DNA of 64,000 nucleotides. Source: Pegoplata infirma (Eukaryota; Arthropoda; Insecta; Diptera; Anthomyiidae). The translations under genes and the position numbers were made by a program. Every line of letters starts with the position of its first letter. Position 1 is the stretch's first letter. Of the stretch, positions 54,290 to 64,000 are shown piece after piece. A model generated the notes under the pieces. That model was not told where the DNA came from and did no database searches. It was given only the letters and a program-made list of their open reading frames with translations. The DNA is taken from contig OY992538.1 in NCBI GenBank assembly GCA_963921195.1, positions 232,617,462 to 232,681,461 of the forward strand. Reading direction: 5' to 3'.

Positions 54290-55235
54290 CATATTAATGT
54301 TTTTAGGCTGGTGTCTAATTTTAAAAACGTTGCAGGACGCCACCTGTGTTTGACTACTATATAAGCTGACGATTAACAAAAAAGAAAATAAGTATTACTG
54401 TATTCATTTTCTTAAAACCAAAAATTTTAGTAACTTGGATAATAATTAACCTCGTGGTGAATAAAAAATTCACCAGCTGGTGAATAAAACGTAACATAAT
54501 TATTTTTCATCAATATTTTTTTTCATCAAAATTTTTCTTATCATAATTTTTTTTCATCAATATTTTGTTTTTCATCAATATTTATTTTTTTTCAGCATTA
54601 TTTTTTTCATCAATATTTTATTTCATCATTTTTTTTATTATTAACAATTTTTTTTTCATGAATTATTTATTTTCATCAATATTTTTTTTCGCGTCAATAT
54701 TTTTTTTTCACCAATGTTTTTTTTTTATCTTTTTTTTTTTCATCAATATTTTTTTTCATCAATATTTTTTGTCATCAATATTTTTTTCTGGTCAATATTT
54801 TTTTCATCAATATTTTTTGTCATCAATATTTTATCTTCATTAATATTTTTATTCATCAATATTTTTTTCATCAATATTTTTTCTTCATTAATATTTTTAT
54901 TTACCAATATTTTTTGCATCAATATTTTTTTTTTCATCAATATTTTTTTTCATCAATCAATATTTTTTTTTATCAATATTTTTTCATCAATATTTTTTTT
55001 TTTTGCATCAATATTTTTTTTCATCAACACTTTTTTTGCACTAATATTTTCTTCCACCAACATTTTTTGTCATAAATTTTTTTCATCAATATTTATTTTT
55101 TTCATAATTTTTTTTTCATCAGTAATATTTAAGTATTTCAATAAAAACTTTTTTTCATCAAAAATTTTCGACAAACACAAACAGATAGATGGTATCACTA
55201 GAATGTCTTTGAAAAAACCTTTACGGAGCTATAAC
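54290..55235 (-). repeat. Minisatellite-bearing dispersed repeat, copy D
   Basis: TTTTTAGGCTGGTGTCTAAT at the left, both dyads at 54450-54485 (AACCTCGTGGTGAA, TTCACCAGCTGGTGAA), the array, then TTTTCGACAAACACAAACAG and CTTTACGGAGCTATAA at the right. The far end (the GCGGAAG or GGGCAAGAG part) is missing. Confidence 0.7.
54500..55160 (-). repeat. T-rich minisatellite, TTTTTTCATCAATATT unit
   Basis: About 40 units of roughly 15-16 bases, CATCAATATTTTTTT. The 92- and 188-codon plus-strand frames (54565-55280), made of F, I, S and H, are read-through of this unit and not proteins. The unit differs from copies A-C by having AATATT instead of AATTTT. Confidence 0.9.
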
Positions 55236-55854
55236 ACAGGTTCACAAAATTTGAACTTTTTCAATTTGCCTGACCTTTGACACCTGATTTATATGGATTT
55301 TAGTGTGCTGATTCCGAATCTGTTATCCAATTGTTTCCATCAGCTCGCGTTCGCGATCAAATCGCTGTTAAAGAGTCCAAAAAGTGAGTTTTTTACCAAT
55401 TTTGCTTGGCTATAATTGCCAAAAAAAAATTTAGTGCCTCAGTTTTAAACACGAACATAACTATATTGGATGCCAGGATTGCAAAACTGGTATTAGCTTT
55501 TTTCTGACAGCTTTAGTTTTCGAGTTATTAAAAAGGGCATAAATATTCAGACAAAATTAAAGAGGTCATAAATTTAAAAATTTTATTTTACAAAAGTAAG
55601 ACCATTTTTGGAATAAGCATATCCAACATACCTAAAATCGTCATTCACTTTTTGGATGTAAGACTAGTGTTGGTAAATATTGACTCACAAACATGCCAAA
55701 AACAGCCTATTTTCAAAGTTTCCTTAGGCTATATCGTGAAAACTAGAGCTGACCCAAAAAACGGTAGCCAGATTTGAAATCAGCGTACCCCTAATACCCA
55801 AAATTAGCTATCAGCACCCGGGCAAAAAAAAAAGTGTTGCCCTGTGTAATAAGT
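55236..55854. other. Stretch with weak similarity to foldback F2
   Basis: GTGTGCTGATTCCGAATCTG at about 55293 and ATCGCTGTTAAAGAGTCCAA resemble the left arm of F2 at 3985-4060. No inverted partner was found. Otherwise unassigned. Confidence 0.35.
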
Positions 55855-56498
55855 AACCTCGTGGTGAATAAAAAATATTCATTAACATAATATAATTCTT
55901 TTTCTCATCAATATTTTTTTTTTCATAAATTTTTTTCATCAATATTTTTTTCATCAATATTTTTTTTTCATCAAAATTTTTTTTATCATAATTTTTTTTT
56001 ATCATAATATTTTTTTTATCAATATTTTGTTTTTCATCAGTATTATTTTTTTTTTTTTCATCATTAATTTTTTTCATCAATATTTTATTTTTTTATTTTA
56101 TTTCATCAATTTTTTATTAACATTTTTTTTTTTCATGAATATTTTTTTTTTTATAATTATTTTTTTTTTTATCAATATTTTTTTTATCAATATTTTTTTC
56201 TCATCAATATTTTTTTCATCAATGTTTTTTTTTTCATCCATATTTTGTTTTTTCATCAATATTTTTTTTCATCAATACTATTTTTCATCAATATTTTTTT
56301 TTCATCAATATTTTTTTTATCAACATTTTTTTTTTTGCATCAATATTTTTTTCATCAATTTTTTTTTATATATGGTTCGAAATGAGAAAGGCGTGAAAGC
56401 AAAATTTATTTTTCTAAAAATTTAAGACATCCTGGTTCGTTTTTTACTAGTTTCATATAATCCAGTTATTATATATATATATATAATCCTTGAAATTC

Positions 56499-59438
56499 CT
56501 ATAAGGAACATAGGGCCTCAATAATTGATCTCCATCGATTCCTATCTTGTGCTGCACTTTTGGCTTCATTCCACGTTATACCAGCGGTTTGAAGTTCGGC
56601 TTGAACTTGGCGCCTCCATGTATTTTTAGGGCGACCCCTTCTTCTTGCTCCCTGTGGGTTATAGTCAAGGGATTTCTTATTGATGTCATCGGCTGGCTTA
56701 CGCAGAGTATGACCCAACCATCTGTATTTACGTATTTTGATCTCATGATCAATTGGGGGTTGTTGCGTTTTAAACCATAGCTCTGAATTTGTTATAGTTT
56801 GGGGCCAGAATATTTTTAGTATGCGGCGAAGGCATTTATTTACGAAGACCTGAAGTTTTTGTATATCAAGGCTCGTTAAATTCCAAGTCTCCGAGCCATA
56901 GAGCAGTACGGACTTCACATTGCTATTAAACACTTTAATTTTTGTGGATACTGCGATGTTAGCTGACCTCCAGAACTTATTCAAGATTCCAAATGCTTGT
57001 TTAGCCTTAGTCAGTCTGTTCTGAATATCTTCGTTGCAGCCACCGGAAGTGGCAATAATGCTGCCCAGGTAACAGAAAGTTGTGACATCTTCAATTTGTT
57101 TCCCCATTAGTGAAAAACGATAATTACTTGTAACATTAAAACGCATTGATTTCGTTTTTGAAATGTTAATTATCAGGCCTGCGTTCAATGCTTTAGCTGT
57201 GATGTTATTTAACATTTGTTGCATGCCTTGATGATTGTGTGACAATAAGCAGATGTCATCAGCATAATCAAGGTCTGTCAGTCTTCCAGTCATGCCAAAA
57301 GTGATCCCATGTATGGCATTCACAGATTGGCTCATGATAACATCAAGCACGATATTGAAAAGTAAGGGGGATAAAACGCATCCTTGCCTTACACCTACTT
57401 TAACGTTTACGTTGTCGCTTACTTGACCTTCGTGTAGCACAGAGCAAGTTGCATTTGCATACAGGCATTTTACAAGCCTAATAATTTTGTCTGGGATCCC
57501 TTTACATTGCATGGCTTTCCATATGGCAGAATGATGAAGTGAGTCAAATGCACGTTGAAAATCAATAAAAATTAAATACAAATTCGATTGCCACTCTGCT
57601 GTCTGCTCAGTTATTATGCGTAGACTGTTAATGTGGTCAATACACGATCTATTTGGCCTGAATCCTGCCTGTTCTTTTCTTAATTCAGGCTCTGACGCTG
57701 CAGACATGCGATTAAATAAGATGCGGGATATAATCTTGTTGAGCATATTTAAGAGGGTAATGCCCCTCCAGTTCTTGCAATCCATCTGGTTTCCTTTTTT
57801 TGGGATATTGATGATTAACCCTTCTTTTAGGGCGCTGGGGAGAGATTCAGTCTGCCAGAAATGTTCAACTAATGGTTGAATTATACTTGCTGAAAGGGAT
57901 TTATCAGCTTTGAATAATTCTGGGGGAATATTATCAGGCCCGGCAGCCTTGTGGTCTTTCAGCGATATTATTGCTTCAGTTATTTCAACGTAACTAGGTG
58001 GTTGGGTGTTTATGTCATTTCTTTGAGTGTGTTGGGTGTGCTGACAGAATTCATTTAATTCATTTTCGTTTGCGCTATCAAGTATGTTTCGGTAGTGATC
58101 TACCCATACTCGCAGTTGACCCTCCTTCGTATATTCCAATTCACCATTTACATTTCGCAGGGGCCTCATGTTGGCGTGATCATGACCAGCGAGTAACTTC
58201 GTGATTCTATACATATCTTTTGACCTGTTCGTTTCATTGGCCTTTTGCGCCTCAGCAGCCAGATTTTCTGCCCATTTTCTCTTATCGTTCCTAGCACTTC
58301 GTTTGACCTTTCGATTTGCGATGTTATACTGCTGCTGAAGGTCCAATTTGGCTTGTCGGGTTTTGGTGTTGTTGATACATAGTTTAACCTCCCGTCTATT
58401 TTCAATGAGATTCCAGGTTTGATCTGATATCCACGGTTTCACTTTTTTAACTGAATTACCGAGACAATTTTTGGCGGATTCCAGAAAAGCATTTCCAGCC
58501 TGCTTCCAGTACGTGTCAAGATTTGACATACTATTTTTCAACGGTTCAGTTTTTAATTTGAGGGTGTTTGAGAAATGGAGTAGTGTTTCTCTGTTCTTCA
58601 GCCTCTCTAGGTTAAATTTTTCTCTTCTCTTTGGTTTATTGCATTTGTTCGCGCATACCTTTAACTGCAACTCCCCCACAACAAGGTGGTGGTCGCTGCC
58701 AATATCAGCTCCTCTTCTATTTCGCACATCGAGCAGTGAGTGCCTCCACATTTTACTAATTGCGATATGGTCAATTTGGTTTTCTGTAACCTTGTCGTTT
58801 GATACCCAGGTAACTTTATGTATCTTCTTATGGGGAAATATGGTACCACCAATCACCATTTTGTAGTTGGCGCAAGTTTCGCAAAACAATTCGCCGTTCT
58901 CCGTCATGCGACCAATGCCATGTTTGCCAATGACAGCTTCTCTACCACGATTGTCGGCACCTATCTGAGCATTAAAATCACCCATCAGAATCTTTATGTC
59001 ACCCTCATTGATGGCCGTCATTACAGAATTAAGCCTGCAGTAAAATTCATCCTTAATCTGTCTATCCGAAGTGTCGGTTGGGGCATAACATTGTATACAC
59101 GAAAGGTTCCTCGCTTTTGTTTTTAGCTTTATCACAATTATTCTGTCGCCATGCGGTTGCCATTCGATTAGACTTTTCTTTGCCTCTTTAGATAGAAGGA
59201 AGCCCACGCCACTAGACCTTGGTTCATTCGCGGATTTTCCTGAATATATAAAAGTATAACCACCAGATGTTTGTTGTTCCCCGCATTCAGGCCATCTGAC
59301 CTCACTAAGGCCGAGAAAAAGTAGGTTATATCTTTCCATTTCACGTTCAGCCTGGGCTAGTTTGGAAGATTCTGATAGAGTAAGTACGTTCCATGATCCA
59401 AATCGTTTCCGTGTTTTCATGCCAATAGTCGTCATCAT
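56499..59438 (-). CDS. RTE-type endonuclease/reverse transcriptase (979 aa), intact
   Basis: The protein nicks target DNA and copies its own RNA onto it (target-primed reverse transcription). An N-terminal APE-type endonuclease has SWNVLTL (15-21, catalytic Asn), SEVRW (45-49, catalytic Glu), CYAPT (117-121), GDFNAQIG (153-160), QIDHI (221-225) and the SDHH motif (248-251). The reverse transcriptase domain has FIDFQRAFD (624-632), GVRQGCVLSPLLFN (682-695) and the catalytic YADD (725-728). The C-terminal end carries WLGHTLRK (907-914), a GRPKNTWRR block (935-943) and a final W-R-x-x-x-EALC. All catalytic residues expected for both enzymes are present. 979 residues is usual for the RTE group. 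The first two codons are both ATG; the start could also be internal, as the endonuclease begins at about residue 12. Lineage within RTE/Proto-like groups is inferred from the C-terminal motif. Confidence 0.93.
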   Translation of the reverse strand: MMTTIGMKTRKRFGSWNVLTLSESSKLAQAEREMERYNLLFLGLSEVRWPECGEQQTSGGYTFIYSGKSANEPRSSGVGFLLSKEAKKSLIEWQPHGDRIIVIKLKTKARNLSCIQCYAPTDTSDRQIKDEFYCRLNSVMTAINEGDIKILMGDFNAQIGADNRGREAVIGKHGIGRMTENGELFCETCANYKMVIGGTIFPHKKIHKVTWVSNDKVTENQIDHIAISKMWRHSLLDVRNRRGADIGSDHHLVVGELQLKVCANKCNKPKRREKFNLERLKNRETLLHFSNTLKLKTEPLKNSMSNLDTYWKQAGNAFLESAKNCLGNSVKKVKPWISDQTWNLIENRREVKLCINNTKTRQAKLDLQQQYNIANRKVKRSARNDKRKWAENLAAEAQKANETNRSKDMYRITKLLAGHDHANMRPLRNVNGELEYTKEGQLRVWVDHYRNILDSANENELNEFCQHTQHTQRNDINTQPPSYVEITEAIISLKDHKAAGPDNIPPELFKADKSLSASIIQPLVEHFWQTESLPSALKEGLIINIPKKGNQMDCKNWRGITLLNMLNKIISRILFNRMSAASEPELRKEQAGFRPNRSCIDHINSLRIITEQTAEWQSNLYLIFIDFQRAFDSLHHSAIWKAMQCKGIPDKIIRLVKCLYANATCSVLHEGQVSDNVNVKVGVRQGCVLSPLLFNIVLDVIMSQSVNAIHGITFGMTGRLTDLDYADDICLLSHNHQGMQQMLNNITAKALNAGLIINISKTKSMRFNVTSNYRFSLMGKQIEDVTTFCYLGSIIATSGGCNEDIQNRLTKAKQAFGILNKFWRSANIAVSTKIKVFNSNVKSVLLYGSETWNLTSLDIQKLQVFVNKCLRRILKIFWPQTITNSELWFKTQQPPIDHEIKIRKYRWLGHTLRKPADDINKKSLDYNPQGARRRGRPKNTWRRQVQAELQTAGITWNEAKSAAQDRNRWRSIIEALCSL

Positions 59439-59858
59439 ATTTTTCGGTGTTTGTTCATTTATTTTGGTTTCAATAATCAGTTTGATTTTGGACGAACAGG
59501 TGATTAGCCCATTGCATCCTAGACTGGTGCTGGGGCTGCCAGCTGATGTCTCCAGTCAGACGAATACCACGCATAAATGGTGGGCAATTGAGTTTCAGTG
59601 ACTATATTTAGCCGTTTGTCACCTAGTTACCTGAGACGCACCGGTGTTAGCATGCCATTCAGGTTACTCAATTGCAGGTTTGCCTTCTCACTCTAGCTGT
59701 CGACAAGCGGGTGCTTGAGCGGCATTACCAGGGAATACTTGGTTTAAGACCGGAAGTAGTGAGCTGCTTGAGCCTTTCAACAAAGGAATCGCTTCTTGCT
59801 ATCCCCAAGTGGATAGCAGACAGAGGGCTTTCAGCCTCTGTGAAAGACCCCATTCCCC
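59439..59858 (-). other. 5' leader of the RTE element
   Basis: About 420 bases before the first ATG, GC-richer than the host DNA. Short frames on the plus strand here are shadows. No separate ORF1 is evident. It should hold the internal promoter, but no specific motif was recognised. Confidence 0.6.
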
Positions 59859-60478
59859 ATCCAGTTATTATAATCATCAGAAAAACTTTTAATGTCAAAT
59901 TAATTCAGTTAATAGTCAATTATATTCTATATGTGAAAATTATTAACAGATCGCAGTTGCCAAGGATTGAACCCATGATCTGTAGATCACTCTAGACCGA
60001 TACGCTAAGTTGGTTGTTAAGCAAGTATCAACTAAATCATGGTTTTTCAATTCTTGTTTGGTTGTTGCTGTTGCTTTTCGTACAGAAGAAGGTGTAATTG
60101 TAATTTTTTTTCATCAACATTTTTTTTTGCACTAATATTTTCTTTTCATCAATATTTTTTTGTCATACATTTTTTTTCATCAAAATTTATTTTTTTCGTA
60201 TTTTTTTTTTCATCAGTAATCTTTATTTCAATAAAAACTTTTTTTCATCAAAAATTTTCGACAAACACAAACAGATGGATATCACTAGAATGTCTTAGAA
60301 AAAACCTTTACGGATCTATAATATATAAACATAATAGGGTCCTCGGCCGATATTTCAATACGTTTTGCATGGAATGATAAATTAATATAGCGTTATTTTT
60401 TCTAGAAAAATTTTGCTTTGGGAAAAACATCTATTTATACAGCAAATCATTATCACAATGGCAAGAGTACAAACTTCG

Positions 60479-60848
60479 CAGACTTATTTCAGAATTGCAT
60501 TGGACTTATTAATTGTCTCAAAAAATTTTTCCAGAGCTCTTTATTTCTTGCACAATATTAAAAAATTCCTGACAGGTACTTACTATAATGGTTAAGCGAC
60601 TTAACTTAAGTCTGTGACTATGACAATCGTATGTTCACCCTCGTAGTGGATAGAGAATCTACAAAACTCTTATATAAGAGTATATACTCTCTTAGAAAAA
60701 AACTACACTTTTATTTATGTGAAAAATACAAAAGAAAACCCTGAAAATATGCAAAACATATACAAATGATTTTGACAGCTAAATATTTGTGTGGAAAATT
60801 ATTAAGAAAAAAATGTGTTTATGTAAAAAGAAATATTTAAAATAATAC
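60479..60848. other. Unassigned AT-rich stretch
   Basis: A DINE-like ATAGAGAATCTACAAAACTC piece; otherwise nothing recognised. Confidence 0.4.
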
Positions 60849-60851
60849 TTA

Positions 60852-61413
60852 CAAGGGAAGTATCTCAACCCTTGTAAACCGATTTGCCTGAAACTTAAAA
60901 TATATATGTATAAAAGAGACAATTTTAAGGTTGGGGTGTCTCAGCTTATCGGCAACATCGGATATTTAGGGTTTCAAAAATGTGGGTCAAAAAATGTCGA
61001 AAAAATAGTTTTTTGGATGATGTTTACATATGAGAAGAAAGGATTTTTTAATGCCTATCCGGCGGTGACATAACCATGTAAAAATTCGGCTTCCTTAAAT
61101 ATTTTTTTTAGGAAAATGTTTCAATTTTGGGGGGTATTTATGTGAAGACATTGAGCTACGATATCCATATGAATAAGAAATAATCTTTATAAAATTAAAG
61201 TCGACACGTATTTTTGCCCTAGACGATATTCCTATTAGTTCGGAAGTTATAAAAATTTTCCCGAAGGTCCACATGGTTTCATAAGGGGACAACGAAATTT
61301 TTAAACACTGATATGACCGGTAAGCCGAGACACCCCAACCTTAAAATCGTCTCTTTAATATTTATTTTAAGTTTCAGGCAAATCGGTTCATATGGGTTGA
61401 GATACTTCCCTTG
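60852..61413. mobile_element. Harbinger-like foldback MITE
   Basis: CAAGGGAAGTATCTCAACCC at the left, GGGTTGAGATACTTCCCTTG at the right; arms about 105 bp, with AAGGTTGGGGTGTCTC / GAGACACCCCAACCTT well kept. TTA lies on both sides (60849-60851, 61414-61416), as in PIF/Harbinger insertions. 562 bp. No transposase frame, so the superfamily rests on the 3-bp TTA only. Confidence 0.75.
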
Positions 61414-61699
61414 TTAGTATAAAATACGTTACTCATGCATGCAAAATAGAGTGGGGCGAAAACCTCGAAGTAGAATCTGCGCATCGTAGTCACAGTTTCG
61501 GAATTTCAAAAAATAAAACTAAATATCTCTCATTTTTAACACTTATATTATCAAAAAACCCAATGGTAATTTTACGGTTTTGCTTAGAAATTTTAAAGCC
61601 TGAATTTAAACAGATTTTGCTGAAATGCAATGCACCTGAATGAAAGAACGACAAATATATGTGCCAGTTGACGGGAATTTTTTTGTTTCACCAAAAGTT

Positions 61700-61860
61700 T
61701 TTCTAGCGATTTTGAACGTCCGGGCAAATTAATTCTATCTATATAATTAACAATGACCGTCGTCTCGCTGTAGAAAAATTGACCAAGGGTTTCAGTGGGA
61801 CTCAAACCCGCGACCCCCTGTCTCATAGGCTAGCACGCTACCAACTAACCTTCAGGGGAT
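61700..61860 (-). mobile_element. tRNA-derived SINE S1, second copy
   Basis: On the minus strand: CCCTGAAGGTTAGTTGGTAG, then GCGTGCTAGCC and GCGGGTTTGAGTCCCACTG, then CCTTGGTC and GACGGTCATTGTTAATT. The same head as the SINE at 27316. The body extends further than at 27316 and is shared with 24650-24695. The tRNA head is at about 61783-61858. Confidence 0.8.
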
Positions 61861-64000
61861 TTTTAAAATTTACAAAAAAAAATTTTAAATATATCTTGCG
61901 ACACCTAAAATTTTTAAAATCAATTAAACGTATTCAGAGATATCGCAATTTGAAATTTTAAAAAAAAATTACGGTTTTTCGCTACCTTAAAAATAAAAAA
62001 TAAAATTTTAGGAATTTTTGAAATTTTCCACCAAAATTTTGGATTTTTGAAAAATAAAAAAAAGCGGTTTTCGAAATGAAGCCATTTGAAGTTTGTAAAC
62101 AAATTTCCAAAAATAGCGATTCAAGAAATTTTTTAAAACAAATCTGATTTTTTTCCACTGACTGTTTCATAGAGCTTTAGACAAATTTTCATTCAAACGT
62201 AACTTGCGCTAAAATACACCTTTTTAACTCATGGCGAGTTTCGATCAAAGTTTAAAACAATTTTAAATTTCGATTTTTTTTTTTTTTAATTCTTGAATGT
62301 AGGAAAAACAGCCATTTTTTGCAAATTTGGAATAGCGATATCTCGGAAACCGTTAGACCGATTTTAAAAACTAATTGACATTCGTATGCAGCACATCAAA
62401 ATTAATAAATATTTTGTATCGTTTTATATACATATATTTTTTTATTTTTAAATTTTTAAAAATTCCAAAAATATCAAAAGTTCCCACTTTAAGAACTAAA
62501 CCAACCTCTGGAACTTTTTTTTGGTAGTTAGGTTAAATCTTTCCTACATTTTTGCTAGCAACAAACTAAAATTTCTCCAGTCTAACCTACAAGTATTTTG
62601 TTCTAAATAAAACATTAGAATTAAATGGAATCGACATTTGAAATATTTAAAAATTATATCAAGGTGAAAAACTCAGTAAAGTATAGAAGGTCATTTATAA
62701 TAGAGAGTTGTGCTTACTTAAAAAATCTTTGATTGCCAGTAAGGAAAATTTCGAAAAAAAATGGCATATGTCCAATTTATAGCTTTATTTGAGCTTATTA
62801 TGTTATTAATTTAAAAAAAAAATATATATCGGCCATTCCATGAATGAACGGCCAAAATTTGACCTCGGGTCATCCGATTTTTATAAAACTTTTTTTTCAA
62901 GAACTCTAAGGAGCCATTAGGGGATTTTAGTTTGCGGTTAAGAAAAATTCTGAAAACATTAGATTTTATTCGCGATTTTCATATTTTGAAAAATCAAAAA
63001 ATTTAAAAAAATGGTCAACTTTGTAGATGCATATCTTGGGCAATTCTTAATGGAACTTTGTTTTTGGAAATGAGTTTGAAAGGCAATATTGTCTTATTTT
63101 ACAATATTGTTTTACAAAAAATATTTAAAATTCAAAAATGCATTTTGTATGCAATTGCATTTTCTAAATGCATTTTTTAGGTCAAAGGGCCTCTTCGATT
63201 TATTTTCTGTTTTTTATTTAATAAAATATGTAGTTTTTACTAAAGACCTGTATTTATACTTTTTTGGGTCTCGCAGTTTTTATATTTTTAAAATTTTTTT
63301 AAAGAAAGCGCTTAGATTTTTTCACACAAATATTTAAATTATTTTTAAGTTTTTGCGTTTTTTTCGTTTTTTTTTAGTTTGATTGCATTAGTACGCCATA
63401 GAACGAAAAAAAAGTGCTTTATATGAACACTGTGTGTAAATTTTAAACTTTTTTTTAACATGTTGGCCTCTTGCGCGTCCCGAATTCAGTTTTTTTTTCG
63501 AATTTGAAAATGCTTGCCCCCCTAAATGATGGGGATTTAGGACCCTTTTACGGGAAAAATAACAAAAACCGTTTTGGACAAAAAAAAAAAAAACAGTTGG
63601 CTACCAGCAGCTAATGATAGCAATCTTAGTGCATTATCAAAAAAAAAAAAAAAAATCTGTTGTAAAAAAATTGACTAAAGACATGTTTAAACATTATTTA
63701 GTTCACAAATTTTTCAACTTATTTCACACTACTTTGGAAAAACACAAATATTTTTATTGGCGTTTTTCGCGAAAACGCGAATAGATCTAAAAAAAACTGG
63801 GAGACACGTGTATTTTATTTTCAGCTCTACTGTCAGAATTTTTCGGTCTGGTCCATGTGTACAAAAGTGTGTCGGACGGTGTAATAAAACACTGTAATTT
63901 TCACTTGCAGAATTATTTTTTTTCGCGGAAAATATATTTTATGTTTTTTTTTTTTTTTAATTAATACAATTGCAACTGAGTTATACTCATTTAGTAATAT
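61861..64000. other. Unassigned AT-rich stretch to window end
   Basis: No gene, RNA or repeat boundary recognised. The 60-82 codon frames here are F/K-rich and lack any motif. Some words (GATATCTCGGAAACCGTTAG, GGCCATTCCATGAATGAACGGCC-like dyad near 62830) hint at further repeat families. Confidence 0.4.

Larger units (their letters stand above)
56474..59858 (-). mobile_element. Full-length RTE-type non-LTR retrotransposon
   Basis: Bounded by an exact 14-bp target duplication ATCCAGTTATTATA (56460-56473 and 59859-59872). Read on the minus strand: a 5' leader of about 420 bases starting GGGGAATGGGGTCTTTCACA, one 979-codon frame, and a short 3' end with a TA-repeat tail (ATATATATATAT). A single ORF, a short 3' UTR and a simple-repeat tail fit the RTE group. 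The uninterrupted site is at 40450-40463 and, with one extra repeat, near 36999. Intact frame plus exact duplication imply a recent insertion. Confidence 0.9.
56371..60103 (-). mobile_element. SINE S2 (minus) interrupted by the RTE element
   Basis: The left half (56371-56473) is the SINE tail in complement: GAAATGAGAAAGGCGTGAAA and ACATCCTGGTTCGTTTTTTA. The right half (59859-60103) has AATCATCAGAAAAACTTTTA, the tRNA-like head in complement (TTGAACCCATGATCTG, TAGACCGATACGCTAAGTTG) and CAGAAGAAGGTGTAATTG. Joined, they match the uninterrupted copy at 40200-40555. Confidence 0.85.
55855..60478 (-). repeat. Minisatellite-bearing dispersed repeat, copy H, split by SINE and RTE
   Basis: Left: AACCTCGTGGTGAATAAAAA, then the CATCAATATT array (55905-56370). 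Right: the array resumes at 60105-60235, then TTTTCGACAAACACAAACAG, GGGTCCTCGGCCGATATTTC and GGCAAGAGTACAAACTT. Between them are two halves of SINE S2, and inside the SINE is a full RTE element. About 0.9 kb of the copy is its own sequence. Confidence 0.75.

Noticed and set aside
54565..56425. Long plus-strand frames (92, 188 and 132 codons) rich in F, I, S and H
   Set aside because: They are translations of the TTTTTTCATCAATATT minisatellite; repeat-driven open frames with no domain.
57998..59126. Plus-strand frames of 68-131 codons opposite the RTE
   Set aside because: Antisense shadows of the intact 979-codon reading frame.

Overview
The window is AT-rich (poly-A/poly-T dominated) eukaryotic DNA, almost entirely repeats and transposable elements, with no convincing multi-exon host gene. 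Several features point to a fly, probably a calyptrate/blow-fly-like dipteran. There are many copies of a DINE-1/INE-1-like (Helentron-type) core: TATACCC start, 'GTAACGCATCGAAATAT', 'ATAAAGTATAT', and runs of GTCCGTCC. There are also tRNA-derived SINEs, a Jockey/CR1-type LINE remnant, short GT-AG intron signatures and many TA-flanked MITEs. The species call is inference; the repeat content is what is seen.

Layout. 0-10.5 kb: three copies of a minisatellite-bearing repeat (GATGAAAA arrays next to a TTCACCAGCTGGTGAA palindrome), two foldback elements embedded in DINE-like sequence, another foldback at 4 kb and a TA-flanked TIR element at 5.1-6.0 kb. 10.8-13.7 kb: AT-rich, with one 249-bp MITE. 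13.9-19.9 kb: a truncated RTE LINE tail, then a 5.3-kb unit with 0.5-kb inverted arms that encloses a foldback, a 1.5-kb TIR element and a 216-bp tandem repeat carrying tRNA box-B-like motifs. 20.3-21.3 kb: a degenerate 35-bp satellite. 21.4-29.4 kb: TIR elements, 16-bp minisatellites, a hAT-like MITE, two CCCAG-TIR elements with intron-like structure (one split by a SINE) and a DINE-like copy split by a MITE. 29.4-36.8 kb: a 7.4-kb CCCAGGTAG-ended insertion carrying a 3-kb homogeneous 35-bp satellite and a LINE remnant. 37-54 kb: foldbacks, SINEs, more DINE-like copies, further TIR elements, and one small candidate gene (52.34-52.56 kb, minus) with a transmembrane segment. 54.3-60.5 kb: minisatellite repeats, one holding a SINE that holds an intact RTE-type retrotransposon. 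60.8-64 kb: a Harbinger-like foldback, a SINE and unassigned AT-rich DNA.

How it fits together. Most of the window is nested insertion, and several nests can be proved inside the window because empty-site paralogues are present: the RTE in a SINE (14-bp TSD), a SINE in a CCCAG element (18-bp TSD), and a TA-flanked MITE in a DINE-like copy. The only intact large coding sequence is the 979-codon RTE endonuclease/reverse transcriptase at 56.5-59.4 kb (minus). Boundaries and family assignments rest on reading the sequence by eye; no alignment or database search was run.
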